From NCBI RefSeq assembly GCF_036370855.1, contig NW_026991408.1, positions 248,001 through 312,000 of the forward strand: a stretch of 64,000 bases of DNA. The letters run 5' to 3'. The DNA comes from Dromaius novaehollandiae. Taxonomy: Eukaryota > Chordata > Aves > Casuariiformes > Dromaiidae. Below are positions 34,261 through 56,640 of the stretch, in pieces. The notes below the pieces were generated by a model. It had not been told where the DNA came from and did not search any database. It saw only the letters and a list, made by a program, of their open reading frames with translations. The translations under genes and the position numbers were made by a program. Position 1 is the first letter of the stretch. Each line of letters begins with the position of its first letter.

Positions 34261-36346
34261 AGTGAAGGGGTCGGGGAGCCCATCCCAAAGCGACAGGCAC
34301 GAGGGGTTTAAACTGCGAATACACACGACACTGAGCAGACGACTGCTGCCAAACAGCCGTGACCCCGAGGGTCTGCGTGCTGCTGCAGTGCGAAACGCAG
34401 GAAATGCGATACGAAAGACGAGAGCGTGGAAGAAAGATTAACAAAGAGAAAAGAAATTCAGATTCAGAATCACGTCACTTCAGAGGATGCCAGCACGTGG
34501 CTAAGCTATTATGGAAGAAACTCTTACCAGCGTTCAGACACACGTTTGAGGCAGGCGTTGGTGCCTGCACGCGGGACCTCCTGGCCGAGCGCTGGGTCTG
34601 CGCCACGGGGACCTCCCCTCACTGCAGAACCGCTCCTGTAGCACCACTGGCGTAAAATTACGTTAATGTGCATGTGCTGATAACATTGAATTATGCAGAT
34701 TTACATAAGGGTGACAAAACGCACCGTTCGCATGTTATTGCCCTGCTGCGTATAATGGACAAACGTATCTACTGACTGGTTTGATGGTGTGTTGACTCCC
34801 TGAGCTCTGCTGGAGAAACCCAGCTCCCTTCTCACTGCTCAGTCTTCCCACGTCTGATGTGTTCCGGTCATCTTATTTGCTGCCATCATAACTAAGCGAG
34901 CCATGTGCTGCCCACAGACGGTGCTCACATTTACTAATGCGTTACTTACAGCGTCATTTATTCTTTCTCTTAAGGTTACTGCGTACTATTTCCTGTAACT
35001 CTCACGGTGAAATAGGATGCTTAGAGCTACCAAGCGTTAAACTGAAACGCCACAGCAGGGTCCGAGAGCCAAGCAGGCGCTGCAGAAGTCAGTGCTGGTC
35101 CTGCACAGCGTGGACCGTGCAGCCCCGGTGCTGGGAACGGGCCCACGAGGACGTCCCCAGCTACCACCGCCGCAGCCACCGCGGCCAACAGGCAGCCAGC
35201 CGGCACGGCGAGGAGGAGGAGAGGCACAGCTGTTTCATGCCCTTGGCATTCGAAAGGCACAAAACCCGCCTTTTTGGACTTCTTTCTCTCCTGTGCCGCT
35301 TGGAACAGAAACTTTAGAAACAGAGGGACAGCTTCGGGTGTGGGAGAGGCTGAGAACAGCTTGGCGCTGCGGGAGTCCTCTGTGCTCCGGAGTGACCGTT
35401 CTGGACACGGCGACAGCTCCGCAGCGAGGTGGTTTGGGCGTGAATGAAAGAAACAAATGAACAGCGAGGCGGTGCTGCTCTTACATGCTATGAGAACGGG
35501 GCAGGAGCACGTGGAACGATCAGAGCAAAGCGGGGCGCGCGTTACCGCAGAGCTGCCAGGTCTGAGCGAGACGCCCGTGCCGTGCGCGCGGGGCAGGGTG
35601 TGTGGCGCGGCTTTTCCCACGGCCGCCACACGCGACCGTCTCCCGGGCCTGCCGCTGCGGAGGCGAGGCTTAGTTCGCATCGCCCCTCGTGCAGGGCGCG
35701 AAGAGCTGCTCCTGCTCCCCGAGCCCAGGGGCTCCAGATGGCAATAGAGCAGAAGAAACTCTGCGGCTGAGATTCTCTGCTTCGAGCGGATGCTTCGATG
35801 GGGGTCGCGTCCTTTTGGCCTCGCCGTATCTTGGCCCCAGCTAGACTTTGCAAGGAAGCACACTAAAAAAAAAAAAAAAGGAAAAAGAATTTTAATTGTT
35901 CTGGGGAGAAAACAGAGCAGCAGAAGACTTTTCGTGTACGTTTTACAGCTGGGGGTAGGGATAAACAAAGATCTAAAAATAGCTGTAAATGTGAGTGCCT
36001 GGAAAAAACAGCCACGTGAGGAAAACAAATGTTTTTCCATGTTTCTTTGTGTTAGTTTAGAAAAACTGGGACAAAACTTTGGCGGGAAAAGGCTGAAATA
36101 ATTTCAGAATTAACAGCACTTTAGGCTAGTGTTTAAGATTACATGAATACCGCGCTTCAGTTCTTCGAGATGCTTGTGTTAGTAATAGACATATTGAAAG
36201 GAAATAACTAGTTCAAAAGTGCAATATTAGGTGATTCCAGCTCCCGCATGCTGTGGGTTCGTCTCCTATCCCTAACAGTGTGTCCGTGTTAACTCTGGAT
36301 AACAACGGGTCATGTTGGGTTTCCAGGCTTTTTCTCAGGAAACAGA

Positions 36347-36370
36347 TTTTTTTTTTTTTTTTTTTTTTTT
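36347..36370 (+). repeat. Poly(T) run (24 T)
   Basis: Uninterrupted run of T upstream of the DDX6 promoter island. No retroposon body or target-site duplication was recognised beside it, so it is listed as a simple homopolymer. Confidence 0.9.
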
Positions 36371-36479
36371 GGCAGCTCTGCTGTCAGGTCTGAGGTAGAT
36401 TCTGCTTCTTAACCTGAGACGTCGTGGGGGCTGGTGGTCTCTGTGTTCAGCGCCGTGTTGCCCCCTCCTCCCTACGTTA

Positions 36480-37620
36480 GCGGTACGTGAATGGGCCGAA
36501 ATACTTGTGCCGCGCCGGGGGCGCGTGCGGCGTCACCCTCAGCGCGGTGTGCGTGTAAGCGTTGGGTGGGTGTGTCCGTTGTTCACCCCCCCGCACTGCC
36601 TCGGCCTCTGGGAACCTTCGCCTCTCCGGCGGCGTCCCGAGACCGAGCCGGTGCTGCTGACAAGAGCAGCCGCAGCGGCAGGGCGGCGGCTGAGGAGCGA
36701 GGCTGCGGGGACGGCAGGTGCCCCGCCCCCCGCCCCGCCCCGCCCCCGCCCCGCCCCCGCCGGCGGAGAGCTCCGCCCCCCGCCCCGCCCCGCGGTGACG
36801 CAGCCGTCAGCGGCGGGGCGGGGCGCGTGCGTGCGTGCGTGCGTGCGTCCGCGCGGGCGGGGCGGGGCCTGGCTTGCCCTGCCGGGAGGGGGAGGGCGCA
36901 CGGGAGGAAGGAGGAAGCCGCCATCTTGGAGCGTCGAGTCGCCATAACAAGGCACCAAGGGGGAGCGAGAGGATTTTATACCTGGGCGAGGGGGGAGCGC
37001 GGCTGGTGGCGGTGAGGACGGGCCAGGGCGCCGGGACGGGCGCGGGGCCGCGGGGAGCGGAGCGGAGGCCGCCGCCGCCCGGCCGAGCCCTGCGGCCTGC
37101 GCCGCGCCGCGTCGCGGGAGCGGCGGGGCCTGGGCCGGGCCTGGCGGCGCTGAGGGGCCGCGGGCAGGGCGGCGGCGGCGGCGGCGCTCGCTGCCGCCCG
37201 GCGGGGCGGCGGGCGGGGGCCGCCCCATTGTTCGCGGCGGGAGGCGCCGGTGTGGCGCAGCTGCGCTTCGCGGGCGGCGCGGCCCGGCCGCGGGGCCCGG
37301 GGCGACGCCGCACTGCGGGCTGGCCCGGGCGGCGGCAACAATGGGCGCCGCGGGGGCTCCCGCTTTGTGCCGCCGCGGCTGCCGGCGGGGGAGGGAGCGC
37401 TGGGGGGCGGCCGCTGCGCCTGCCTACGTGGGCTGCCTCGGGAGGGGAAGCCCGCGGCGCGGGGCCGCTTTTCGGTCGGGCCGCCGGTTTGCGAAATGGT
37501 GGCGCTGCTCGCCTTGGGACGCGGAGGTGTGCCGGGCCCGGGGGGTTGTGCAGCCTTTCGGGGGATCGGCACGAGGCGGGAGGCCGAGGAGCTGGAAGGC
37601 TTCTTTAGGAAAAGCGCCGG
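36480..37620 (+). promoter_or_regulatory. DDX6 CpG-island promoter and non-coding exon 1
   Basis: Extremely CpG-rich, TATA-less-looking promoter. It has repeated CCCCGCCCC Sp1/KLF boxes (about 36720-36765 and 36776-36792), a GTGC tetranucleotide run (about 36825-36848) and a YY1-type GCCGCCATCTTGG (36917-36929). A likely non-coding first exon ends at 37011 (GGCG followed by gtgagg). The island continues to about 37.6 kb, where the sequence becomes A/T-rich. Exon 1 limits are inferred from the donor and need transcript support. Confidence 0.7.
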
Positions 37621-39157
37621 AGAAACTTGTTGGCGTATCTGGGGTTTTTAGGTGACTTCGTGGTTTCTTTTCTGACTCGTCTGTTTTGGTACGGAAGTAA
37701 GGTGAAGGAGGGAGTGTCTTTTCAGAGGAGGCATTGAAGCCGCGCTTCTAGCCTGGAAGTTAACTGGGAGATGATCTTAATTCTAATAAGCTTAAAATTA
37801 TGCTGTGAAACGCTAATCAGTATGGTGGGACACGTCTGGGAAATTTGAGAAGAGTTTGAATTCCTTTTCCATCTACTTGACTGAAGTGTAGCATTTCTGT
37901 CACTTTAAATTTTGCATACCGGTATTGTTTTAAACCTGTATTTTAGCCAGCAGGGGAATATGTGGGTTTTTTGGACACTGAACTTGGTGATCAACAATCT
38001 GTTGTTTTTCCCTTTGCATTGTCCTAAGATGCAGATGCTTTGCAGTGAGAAACTGTATGTGTAAGCCTACTTTCTCTTCCTTTGGAAAAGTTTTAAGACT
38101 AGGAGTGTCTCGGCTCACCCTTACCATCATGGGGAGAGTTTTTCGGCTCTGGCCATGATTACGTACATTCTGTATGTAAGATGCAAGCTTTGTATTATCT
38201 GCTTATGTTTTTGCTAACTTTTTTGTTAAGCGCGGTGTTAGTATTAAGTTACGTGTTCTGAATGTTATCTTTTGAGCGCAATACGGATTGTTAGTGACAG
38301 CTGGAATGTAACGTCACGCAGAACACAAGCAGGAAGCTGTGTATCTAGTGTACGTGTGTTTATTCATTGCTTCAGACTGTAGATGAACGAACAGTTTAGG
38401 CACAGTCATTTAGACTTAACAAAACAGGAAGCTGCTGTCAGTTCAGCTTGATGATGTCATTAGTTTCACTATTCTGGATGACTTGTAAACTTTTAAATTG
38501 GATGTTGGTTTAAAGTAAGCTGACTAAGCTAATTCTGGGGGGTGGAGGAGGGAAAACTTCCACGTTACTCCTGTGTGGGGTTTTTTGTTTTTGTCTTTTT
38601 TTTTTTTTTTTTAAAATCATGTGTCGTCATTTCTATTTCCCTTCCTAGTCGAAAGGACAGTCAGAGTATCTTAAGGGTTTCTTCAATTCTACCTGTAATA
38701 TCTATTTGACATTATGGTCTTGCTTCCTGTCATAAACTTCTGTGTAACGTTGCTTAGTGTTTTATGGGCTGCCTTGTTGTGTCCCAAAGGTGGGTGCATT
38801 TCAAGGATAGGCAAAGCAGCAGGTGTAGTTCATGCCTACTTTACAAGGGGGCTAGGTAGTAATTTTTTTCAGATGATTAGTCACAGGAAGGCTGCTGAAA
38901 GTACAGTTGTGTACAAAATGGTCTCTGGTGACCTATGGTGTTCTGCTCAGCTTTATAGCAAAGGAAAACAATTTGGTGTGCTTTTGGTACTTAAACTGAG
39001 GAAACAGGACAGCAGGTACTTTGTGTTGCATGTTGCCTGAGAAGAAATGATTTTCTTGATAATATATGTTATTGCAGGCTGCTTTACAGTATAAACTGGT
39101 GCAAATTCCATAGACAAAAATCCACGTATTAATTGTTGTCATCTGCTTCTCTTTCAG
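37012..39157 (+). other. DDX6 intron 1 (5' UTR intron)
   Basis: It runs from the proposed donor gtgagg to the acceptor tttcag at 39152-39157. Apart from the GC-rich first 600 bases it is A/T-rich and holds nothing recognisable. The proposed exon 2 leader (39158-39421) has no upstream ATG. Alternative acceptors (TTACAG ending 39271 and ATTACAG ending 39362) would only shorten the leader. Confidence 0.6.
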
Positions 39158-39397
39158 ATTGAAGCAAGTGAATTCTGATATAACTCAACTTTGTTAGAGG
39201 GCTTTTTTTAAAAAAAAGTTGATCCACAGTGCATCAGAGCAAGTTACTACTTTACTTTTGAGTGACTTACAGGTGCTTGCCTGCATTGCAATAAAGGACT
39301 CATATATTGAGCAAGACTTATTTATCTCTTCATTTTGGAGAGTCTAATAAACTGTTATTACAGTTTCTGTACTGACTTTCAAAGTTTTGAAGTCTAA

Positions 39398-49917
<10,520 letters not shown>

Positions 49918-52900
49918 CCATGTGCGTATGTAAATGCCTTCCTGAGTGCAGAAGTCGTGCTGGATGAAAGAAGAGCTGACAAATATGAATGTTGTTGGAA
50001 GGGAAGAGGGGAAAGTGATGCGCTGAAGAGGGTCTGAATGTGAAAACAAAGAGTTTGAGATATCAGTCTGTCAATGCAAGGGATTCTGTGAGTGTGGTGA
50101 AGCAGGGTGGGGAGGAAGAGTAACTTTTAGTGGTTTTAATTGAAATGCTGAGCATGTGTTAAGGAGACTAAGGGGGCAGGGAGTGGAAAGGCCAGGATGG
50201 CATCTAGCAGCCTCATGAGTTCTTTTCTATATGGCATAGCTAAAAGGAGAAATAGCTGAGGGGCAGAGGGGCAAGCAGTCATGAGAAAGGTGAAGAGAGA
50301 AGACTGCTGATTTGAGAGCATAGCAGCAACAACAAAGCCTAAACACCTCATCAGTTAAAAAGAACAGGTTCAAGTTAAAAGATGCTTCTTAAATCATTTG
50401 ACTTGGGCCTCTTGCAATTAAAGGGTGGGTAGCAAAGGTGTAATTCATCCTTGTTGCCACTTGAGGTCTACTTACCTTAAAAAGAATATGAGGTGTTACT
50501 GTAGGGTACCGTTAAGTGCGACTCCTCTGATAACTTTTGGGGAAGAATTGCTGAGTCAGTTCCTTTTATAAGAAGGAAAATTGCCTTGGATTGCAGTTGA
50601 GCAAAATGGTTTTAGAGGGTGATGTTTGATCTGTTTTGGTTAAGACACTATATTGTGTAAGATGAGAGATGATTCAGTTTGGGTTGGAAGAAATTTGTGT
50701 GTGTACCCTTCTGTTACAAATCATGAATCAGAGAATCCTGAGAAGGCTGCTGAAATTCTTCTCAACTGACAAAAAGTTGCTGCAAAAGCAGGCTGCTGAA
50801 TTTAGTTAAAATGAACATATGTCCGTTCTCTGAAAACGTTGAAGGAGAGCCCTAACCAGTCATGCCAAGCTGACTTGCAGCCTCTGCTTTCCTGGCTGAA
50901 TTGTCTGTGTGTGCGTGTGGTTTTTCTTTTCTTTCTTTCTCTCTTTTTTTTTTTTTTTTAATTAAAACAAACTTGGGAAAGGTTCCATGATTTTGTGGAG
51001 CAGGAAGCATTGTTGAAGCCAGGCTGGTCCAAAAGATTCAGCTTCAGTTTGCTTTTCCAAAGCTGCTACATAGTCAGTGTGATTCATTTCTTAAGTTCGG
51101 GTTATGTGTAAAAAGGATTTAACTGTAGGTGTTGTGGGTTTTTTGTTTTGTTTTTTTAGGCTTTGATTACACATGCCAGAAGGTGAAGCCCTTTGATCCA
51201 GATCTGTGACACATCGTTTCTTTGGGGATACCCTTCTCTTTGTGGGTTTTTCTTCGTCTTTTCATTTTGGAACTATGAAGACTAAAGAGCTCGGCCTTTT
51301 TTCTTTTTAAATTTGGCAGCAAGGAAGAAAGAAGATAAAAGGAGGAATATCTTTTTGTTTTTCCACTTGTTTGCACTGTGTGCTGATTGAACATTAGTTG
51401 CACTAACTGCTGGTTTTAAATTCTTTTTCTTTGGGTGGGAGGGGCAGCAAGGGAAGAAGAGAAACCCTAAAAAGAGAAGAATCTTGATGAACACAAGCTT
51501 GTCTGCTATTTCAAATTCTCCAACCACCGACTGAGTGCATTTCAACTTCTCCCTGGTTACTCATCTGTTTTTAAGCTAAAGAGCTTGTTACTTATTCGTG
51601 CAAAGTGCCTTATGCTATGAGACCATTCAGAATATTCCCCTTTCCGACACAGCCCAAGGAATCAACAGCTGTTTTTTTTCAGGTCAAAGTTCCCCTTTCT
51701 TCCCCTTCTCCTCCTCCCCAAGTACTCAAGCCCAGGGCTGGGAGGTGAAACGTATTGGTAATACTACTTTTTTGTTCAACTTTTTTTTTATTTGGAGGAG
51801 TTGATATGCATCTGCAGTTCACCCGCACTGTAAATACCTGTATTTAAAACAAAACCAACTAAAAATCTGGGCTGATTAGGTGCAGCATCATAGCTCCAGA
51901 AGGAAAGAGTAGCCTGCCATCCTTTGCAGGAGCCATAAGAAAAGCCCTATGCTCTAGCAGAACACTAAAGACTGGTTTCCATAAGTCTCCATTAGTAGTT
52001 ACAGCACTTGATATGTAGACTTGTTTCAGAGCCATGGCCCTCTTTCCTCTGGTGCAGTGTGTCCCATAGAAAATCAGATGTGTATATTGTACAAACTTTG
52101 TAAATATGATTTTTTTTTTCCTGTTTGGGTTCATATATAACTTTTTTTGATGAAGGTTGCTGGGGTTAAAGGGATTTGACTGATTATGGGAGCAGCTAAA
52201 GATGAGAGGGGCTCAGTTTTCTGCAACACTAAACAATGAGAAGTGCTCTGACCTCCGTGAAGAGCAGGCCTCTACAAGTGTCCCTTGTCAGGGTGGGTTT
52301 GCTCGAGTGCTGGCAACACTGTCCTGTACCGCTCTTACAGAAGAGATTACTTGCGGGGCTGCGAGGCCTCAAACTCCGTAGCTCAACCTGTTTGAGATGC
52401 TCTTCGATTTCCCCCTTAGAAACTTCAGGAACTTTCCAAGCTCTGAAGGGGGCCAAGATCTGTGTTCCACCATGGCGCGAGGGAAATCCAGCAGTGTCAG
52501 TGTTGCTGAGCAGTATACGCGTAAGGCGTGGATCTGGGTTTAAAAGAAACCGTAGAAAACCAATTTACATGCATAAACTGACAGTTCTGGAGCTTTATGG
52601 GATTGATTCACCTCCTGCAGTGTTGTGCATTTTCTGCCCAAAACAACCTCTGTAGAGACTCGTAAGCAGGTAAGGGCAAGCCCCTGTTAATGTCAGAAGC
52701 TGCAGAAAGCTGCTTGCCATCTTCTCTGTTTTGGCATGAATTGCTGTCTGTCATTCTGCGTTGTATATTGCTGGAAAATGCTTTCTGGTCGAGTAGTGTT
52801 GCTTTAAATTGTGCCCCTCCCAACATGCTTGATGTTTGGCCTGATCTACAGGCAAGAGGAGTGAGACAAATCAAAAACCGTAAACTTTTTAAATTCCCTT

Positions 52901-53493
52901 TTAGCCTGTTCAACAACACTGTCAGGAGGCACCTGGATGAATGCAGTTCCTTTTGCTCAGTCATTTATTGTGTATACAGATGCTGCACTCACACCATGCT
53001 TGCTTACCTGGATGCAGGAATTAATTTTCTTAATTTCTCCCCACTTTGACTTTTTTTTTTAATACAAGTAAAATTGGAACTACCAGGCAGACTTACCCAC
53101 CAGTTTCCTTGAGGATCATAAATAGAGACCAGGTGCCTCCTGGCAGCAGCTTTTCAAGATGGAAAGGTTTTTTTTTTTTCCGGGGTTTTTTGTTTTGTTT
53201 TGTTTTTTGTTTTTGTTTTGTCAACAGTGACTCCGTAATTGTAGCAAATGCTGCACTAGAGTACAAACTCAAGAGCTTGGTCACAGACACTCTGTGAGCC
53301 ACGCAGCTACATCTGACTGGCAGGTACTAAATGTAAACAGTTTTGGGGTGCTTTTTTGGGGTGGGGGGTGGGAGTTTGTGGGTGGTAACTTTGACCAAAA
53401 GTAAAATCTTGCTCTTGTACTGCAGCCAGCTTATGATTTTCCAGTGAGACAGAAGAGGGATCATTTTAGTGCAACAAAGACATGGAAAATGTA

Positions 53494-53499
53494 AATAAA
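53494..53499 (+). terminator. Candidate proximal DDX6 poly(A) signal
   Basis: AATAAA followed within 10-25 bases by a GT/T-rich stretch (GTTTTGTATCTTGT). It overlaps a TGTAAATA Pumilio-type site. It would give a 3' UTR of about 3.6 kb. Confidence 0.5.
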
Positions 53500-55389
53500 A
53501 GTTTTGTATCTTGTCAGGGCATGCACATATAACAAGAACAAGATAGCTGTGTTGAGTCAGATGTGTGTGCTCTGCTTGGATTTGTCGTAGGTTAGCCTGG
53601 TGCCATGCTTTGATGGTCCCTCTTGAAGCACAGAACTTTTCAATTGAAAGTATTACTTTAAACTTGGCCTCTAACTGAGGATTGGCACTTACCTAGACTA
53701 TCGGGGGCACCATTTTTAGGTGGCTTCCAGTAAAGAAGGAAGCAGCCTATTTTTGGTGCTAATAGGCTATCTCTAACAGATGCGATCTTGCAAATGGAAA
53801 GATGCTCCGGATGGCTAGGATAATCCTAGCCTTTTTTTTTTTCTTTTTTTCTCCCCCCTCTCCCCTTCCCCCCCTTACCCGTATAAGGAGTGTGTATAAA
53901 CCTTGGCTTCCTCAGAATCCTGGTGACCTCCTGTTCCTAGTGGTCACGTAGCAGCCATTACATTTATGCACTGATTGGAACTAGTCTCTGCCTTCAGTGA
54001 TGAGTGAAGGTCAAATATTTCCTCTGACAAAGATGATGAGATTCTGATGTACTCTGCATTTTTCCCCTCAGAAGTCTAAAAGTATCACCCGATGAATCTG
54101 ATGAAATGGAACTTCACAGCTGGGTGAAACCTCTGTGAAGAGGGTGACACAAATCTTCAGTCAATTTATTCTAGATAAACTATAGGGTGGCCTCTGGGTG
54201 CATGCTCTGAGTGCACTACAGTTGCTTAGAGGGCTTTTACCAAAGGGAGGGGGGTGGGTTGGTCTCAAATACGTATTTTAATTTCCAGAATGAGATGGGA
54301 GCATCTTTCCTTTGCCCTCTGTGACATTTTAGTGGGTAAAAACGCGGAAGCTCAAACAAATGTTGTGTACGTGTTGGTATCAAATCATCTCATTCTGATC
54401 CTGTGTTCTTTATTTTTACTGTGGGATGGGGGAGGGTGTCTGCACCAAGAATTTAAAAATGCTTCGCACACGTGATTTTCAAATGACTGGATGCAAATGT
54501 GAGCAGGCAGCTGTCCTGCATCTGATCCTGTTCTAGAGGTTACAGAACTGCCATGCCGCACCTCCGGTGTCACCTTCATGGTGGGTCTCGTGCTGGCGCT
54601 GGACTGGGTAATGCTGTTGGGGCCAAGCAGCTGTAGGTTTCTGAGGGCAGAGTGAATTTTGTTCCCAGGAACTCTAGCAGTACGACTGCCACTGTAAAGG
54701 TTGGCAAAAGTAGTCTGTGCAAGGAATGTTCTGATTGCTATGAACTTCTAGTCCATTTTCTTTTTTTGAATCAGGATTTCTCTTCATAATAAGCCAAGTC
54801 TCTGGAGCAAAGAGCATGCATCCAAGCTTAAAAAACAAGGCTTTGGCAAATACCATCCCTTAGGTTTTGCTCAATTCACTATTGTGTTGCTAACGTCCCC
54901 ACGTGGAAGCATTGTTAAATTCTGCTGTAGACAAGTTAGGGAAGGGTAAGGAGGGGTGGGGGGAGGGATGGGTTTATTAAGATACAGCTTTGCTGTATTT
55001 TAACCAATAATTACGGGAAAGGGGTGTCAGGAGAAGAAAATAGTCACTGTTCCCTTTATTGAAAGAAACTGGAACTTTATTTCAAGGAAAAAAAAAAACT
55101 GCAATTCAAGTGAGATGTTATAATCCACTGGTCCCTAGTCAAGAGGTTGGTATTTTACTGATAACCAGTGAACAACATGGACTAGTCCTTCAAAACATTC
55201 AGGGGAGGGAGGGGAAAATTGGCTTTCTGTTAAATCGGTAATTGGCAAACTCTCCAGTGGAGCTGAAATTTTGTTGAGAATGTGTTTCTGTGGATGTATG
55301 TGCGTCACAACACTGACTTGTGAAGAGCTTCATGAGTTCAGAGTGCAGAAAAGATGAATGGTAAAATCCTGATTTTGTTAATTAAACTC

Positions 55390-55395
55390 AATAAA
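55390..55395 (+). terminator. Candidate distal DDX6 poly(A) signal
   Basis: AATAAA with a T/G-rich downstream segment (TTTGTTTGGGTATTCC) about 20 bases later, a good poly(A) context. It would give a 3' UTR of about 5.5 kb. Confidence 0.55.
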
Positions 55396-55400
55396 AGCTC

Positions 55401-56640
55401 CCTGGAACTCCAGATTTGTTTGGGTATTCCTTTCTTTTAACTGTGCTGAGCAAAAGGCTTGCTTACCTTTCCTTGGTACAGAAGACCTCCATACATGTCT
55501 GAACATTCAGAACTAGCTTTGGAGAGATGTGTCAGGCAGAGGAGTCAATCTTGAGAAAAGGAAAGGCTCTCCTAGCTCGAGTGATGACACATCTGCAAGA
55601 GGCATTCATTCGCTCTTTGTACAGACTGTCCAGCCTAGATGGCATGTGCTCTTCCAGGGTATAATGCCCCACTATCTAGTTTCAGCTGGACTAGAAAACT
55701 TTACTTGCCTTTTGGTTACAGTGCTGTCTTAGCCCTAACTTTCAGAGTGTGAGAGGTTTCTTCTTTGAGGTCGTTCCCATTGTGCTCGGTTTAGATAGAT
55801 TGACTTGTAGTTGGTGGGATGGCCTCCTCAGCTGTTAGGCCTGAATTTATATTAAATAAATCACTCTGAAGCAGACTGAAGTCAGTGCCAACCTTATAAA
55901 GCATCTGGGTTCTGACTTACAGATGTGAAATAGATTTAAATCCTGGTAAAACTCATGGCACCTCTTCAGGCTGATGTGCTGTATTCCTGGTCACGGACCT
56001 TGCAGAAGGCACGTGGAAGAGCTGATTCAGGTTGCTGAATGGAGCTGCTTAATTGGAGAGTACTTAAAGGGAATTGGCATGGGGCTCTGGGTAGTTACAG
56101 AGTACTTCAGTGTGGAAAGGGCATCTGGACCAAGGGGGGCTTCTGTCATTTCTCTGACGTTTGAGAAGCATAAATGTGCAGTCTCAGTGTAAATACTTGT
56201 GAAAGGGGCACTGCTTTTTAGTCACTTATGTATAAGAGGAAACCCAGCTAGAAATGGCTGAAAAATTGTTGCCAAGCTTCAGCGCATACTTTAATAGCAG
56301 ATTCCCAAACCATTGTCAGTTCCTTTTTTTTTTTTCCTCCAACCACAGCAGGTGATTTAAAGAAGGATTTTTTAAAAATTTAAATGCATCAGCATTTAAA
56401 CAAGGAGTGAAGTTAAAAACAATCAGATATCCCTGTGAAAAAAGAGGGTGCAGAGAGATGGAGTGTGGTGTGAAACAGCAGAGCAGATTCCAAAAGCAAG
56501 GCTGCAGCTTTTGGTCTGTGATCTCTTTAAGTCCAGTGGGTAGGCGCAAAAGGGTTGTCCAAAGCAGTACGTGAACCTAAAACCAGCAGCGCTGTGAAGG
56601 CTCTGAAGCAGTTTGTGCGCTGAGCCCAAGCCCGTGCGGA
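55401..56640. other. Spacer between DDX6 and VPS11
   Basis: About 1.2 kb of unique A/T-rich sequence. It has an additional AATAAA at 55855-55860 and no recognised gene. The sequence becomes abruptly GC-rich at about 56.6 kb, where the VPS11 promoter begins. Confidence 0.6.

Larger units (their letters stand above)
32761..36480. other. Intergenic region between CXCR5 and DDX6 (divergent genes)
   Basis: About 3.7 kb with no recognised gene. It is GC-rich up to about 34.3 kb, with a strongly CpG-rich patch at about 33,580-34,260 that contains a 13-G run and a hairpin (33992-34021). A second, smaller CpG-rich patch lies near 35,490-35,740. Long open frames here (32806-34326 on minus; 33364-34311 and 33683-34441 on plus) overlap each other and are most simply explained by scarcity of stop codons. 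A/T-rich sequence with a 24-T run (36347-36370) precedes the DDX6 island. Confidence 0.5.
49918..55400 (+). other. DDX6 3' UTR with alternative poly(A) signals
   Basis: About 5.5 kb of non-coding, A/T-rich sequence follows the TAA. AATAAA occurs at 53494-53499 and 55390-55395, and a further one at 55855-55860 could extend it. Three Pumilio-type TGTAAATA sites are present (51829-51836, 52099-52106, 53490-53497), the last overlapping the proximal poly(A) signal. The only structure otherwise seen is simple repeats (T and GTTTT runs near 53168-53220; a pyrimidine run near 53831-53880). Confidence 0.6.

Noticed and set aside
32806-34326. 506-codon open frame on the minus strand upstream of CXCR5
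   Set aside because: It lies in a CpG-rich patch where two plus-strand frames are also open. Its composition is Gly/Arg/Pro/Ala-rich with no family motif, and no splice structure supports it. GC-driven lack of stop codons explains it.
36347-36370. T24 run as the tail of a minus-strand retroposon
   Set aside because: No retroposon body or flanking target-site duplication is visible.
36825-36848. GTGC repeat as a regulatory element
   Set aside because: It is a simple tetranucleotide run in a CpG island; it has Z-DNA potential but nothing specific.
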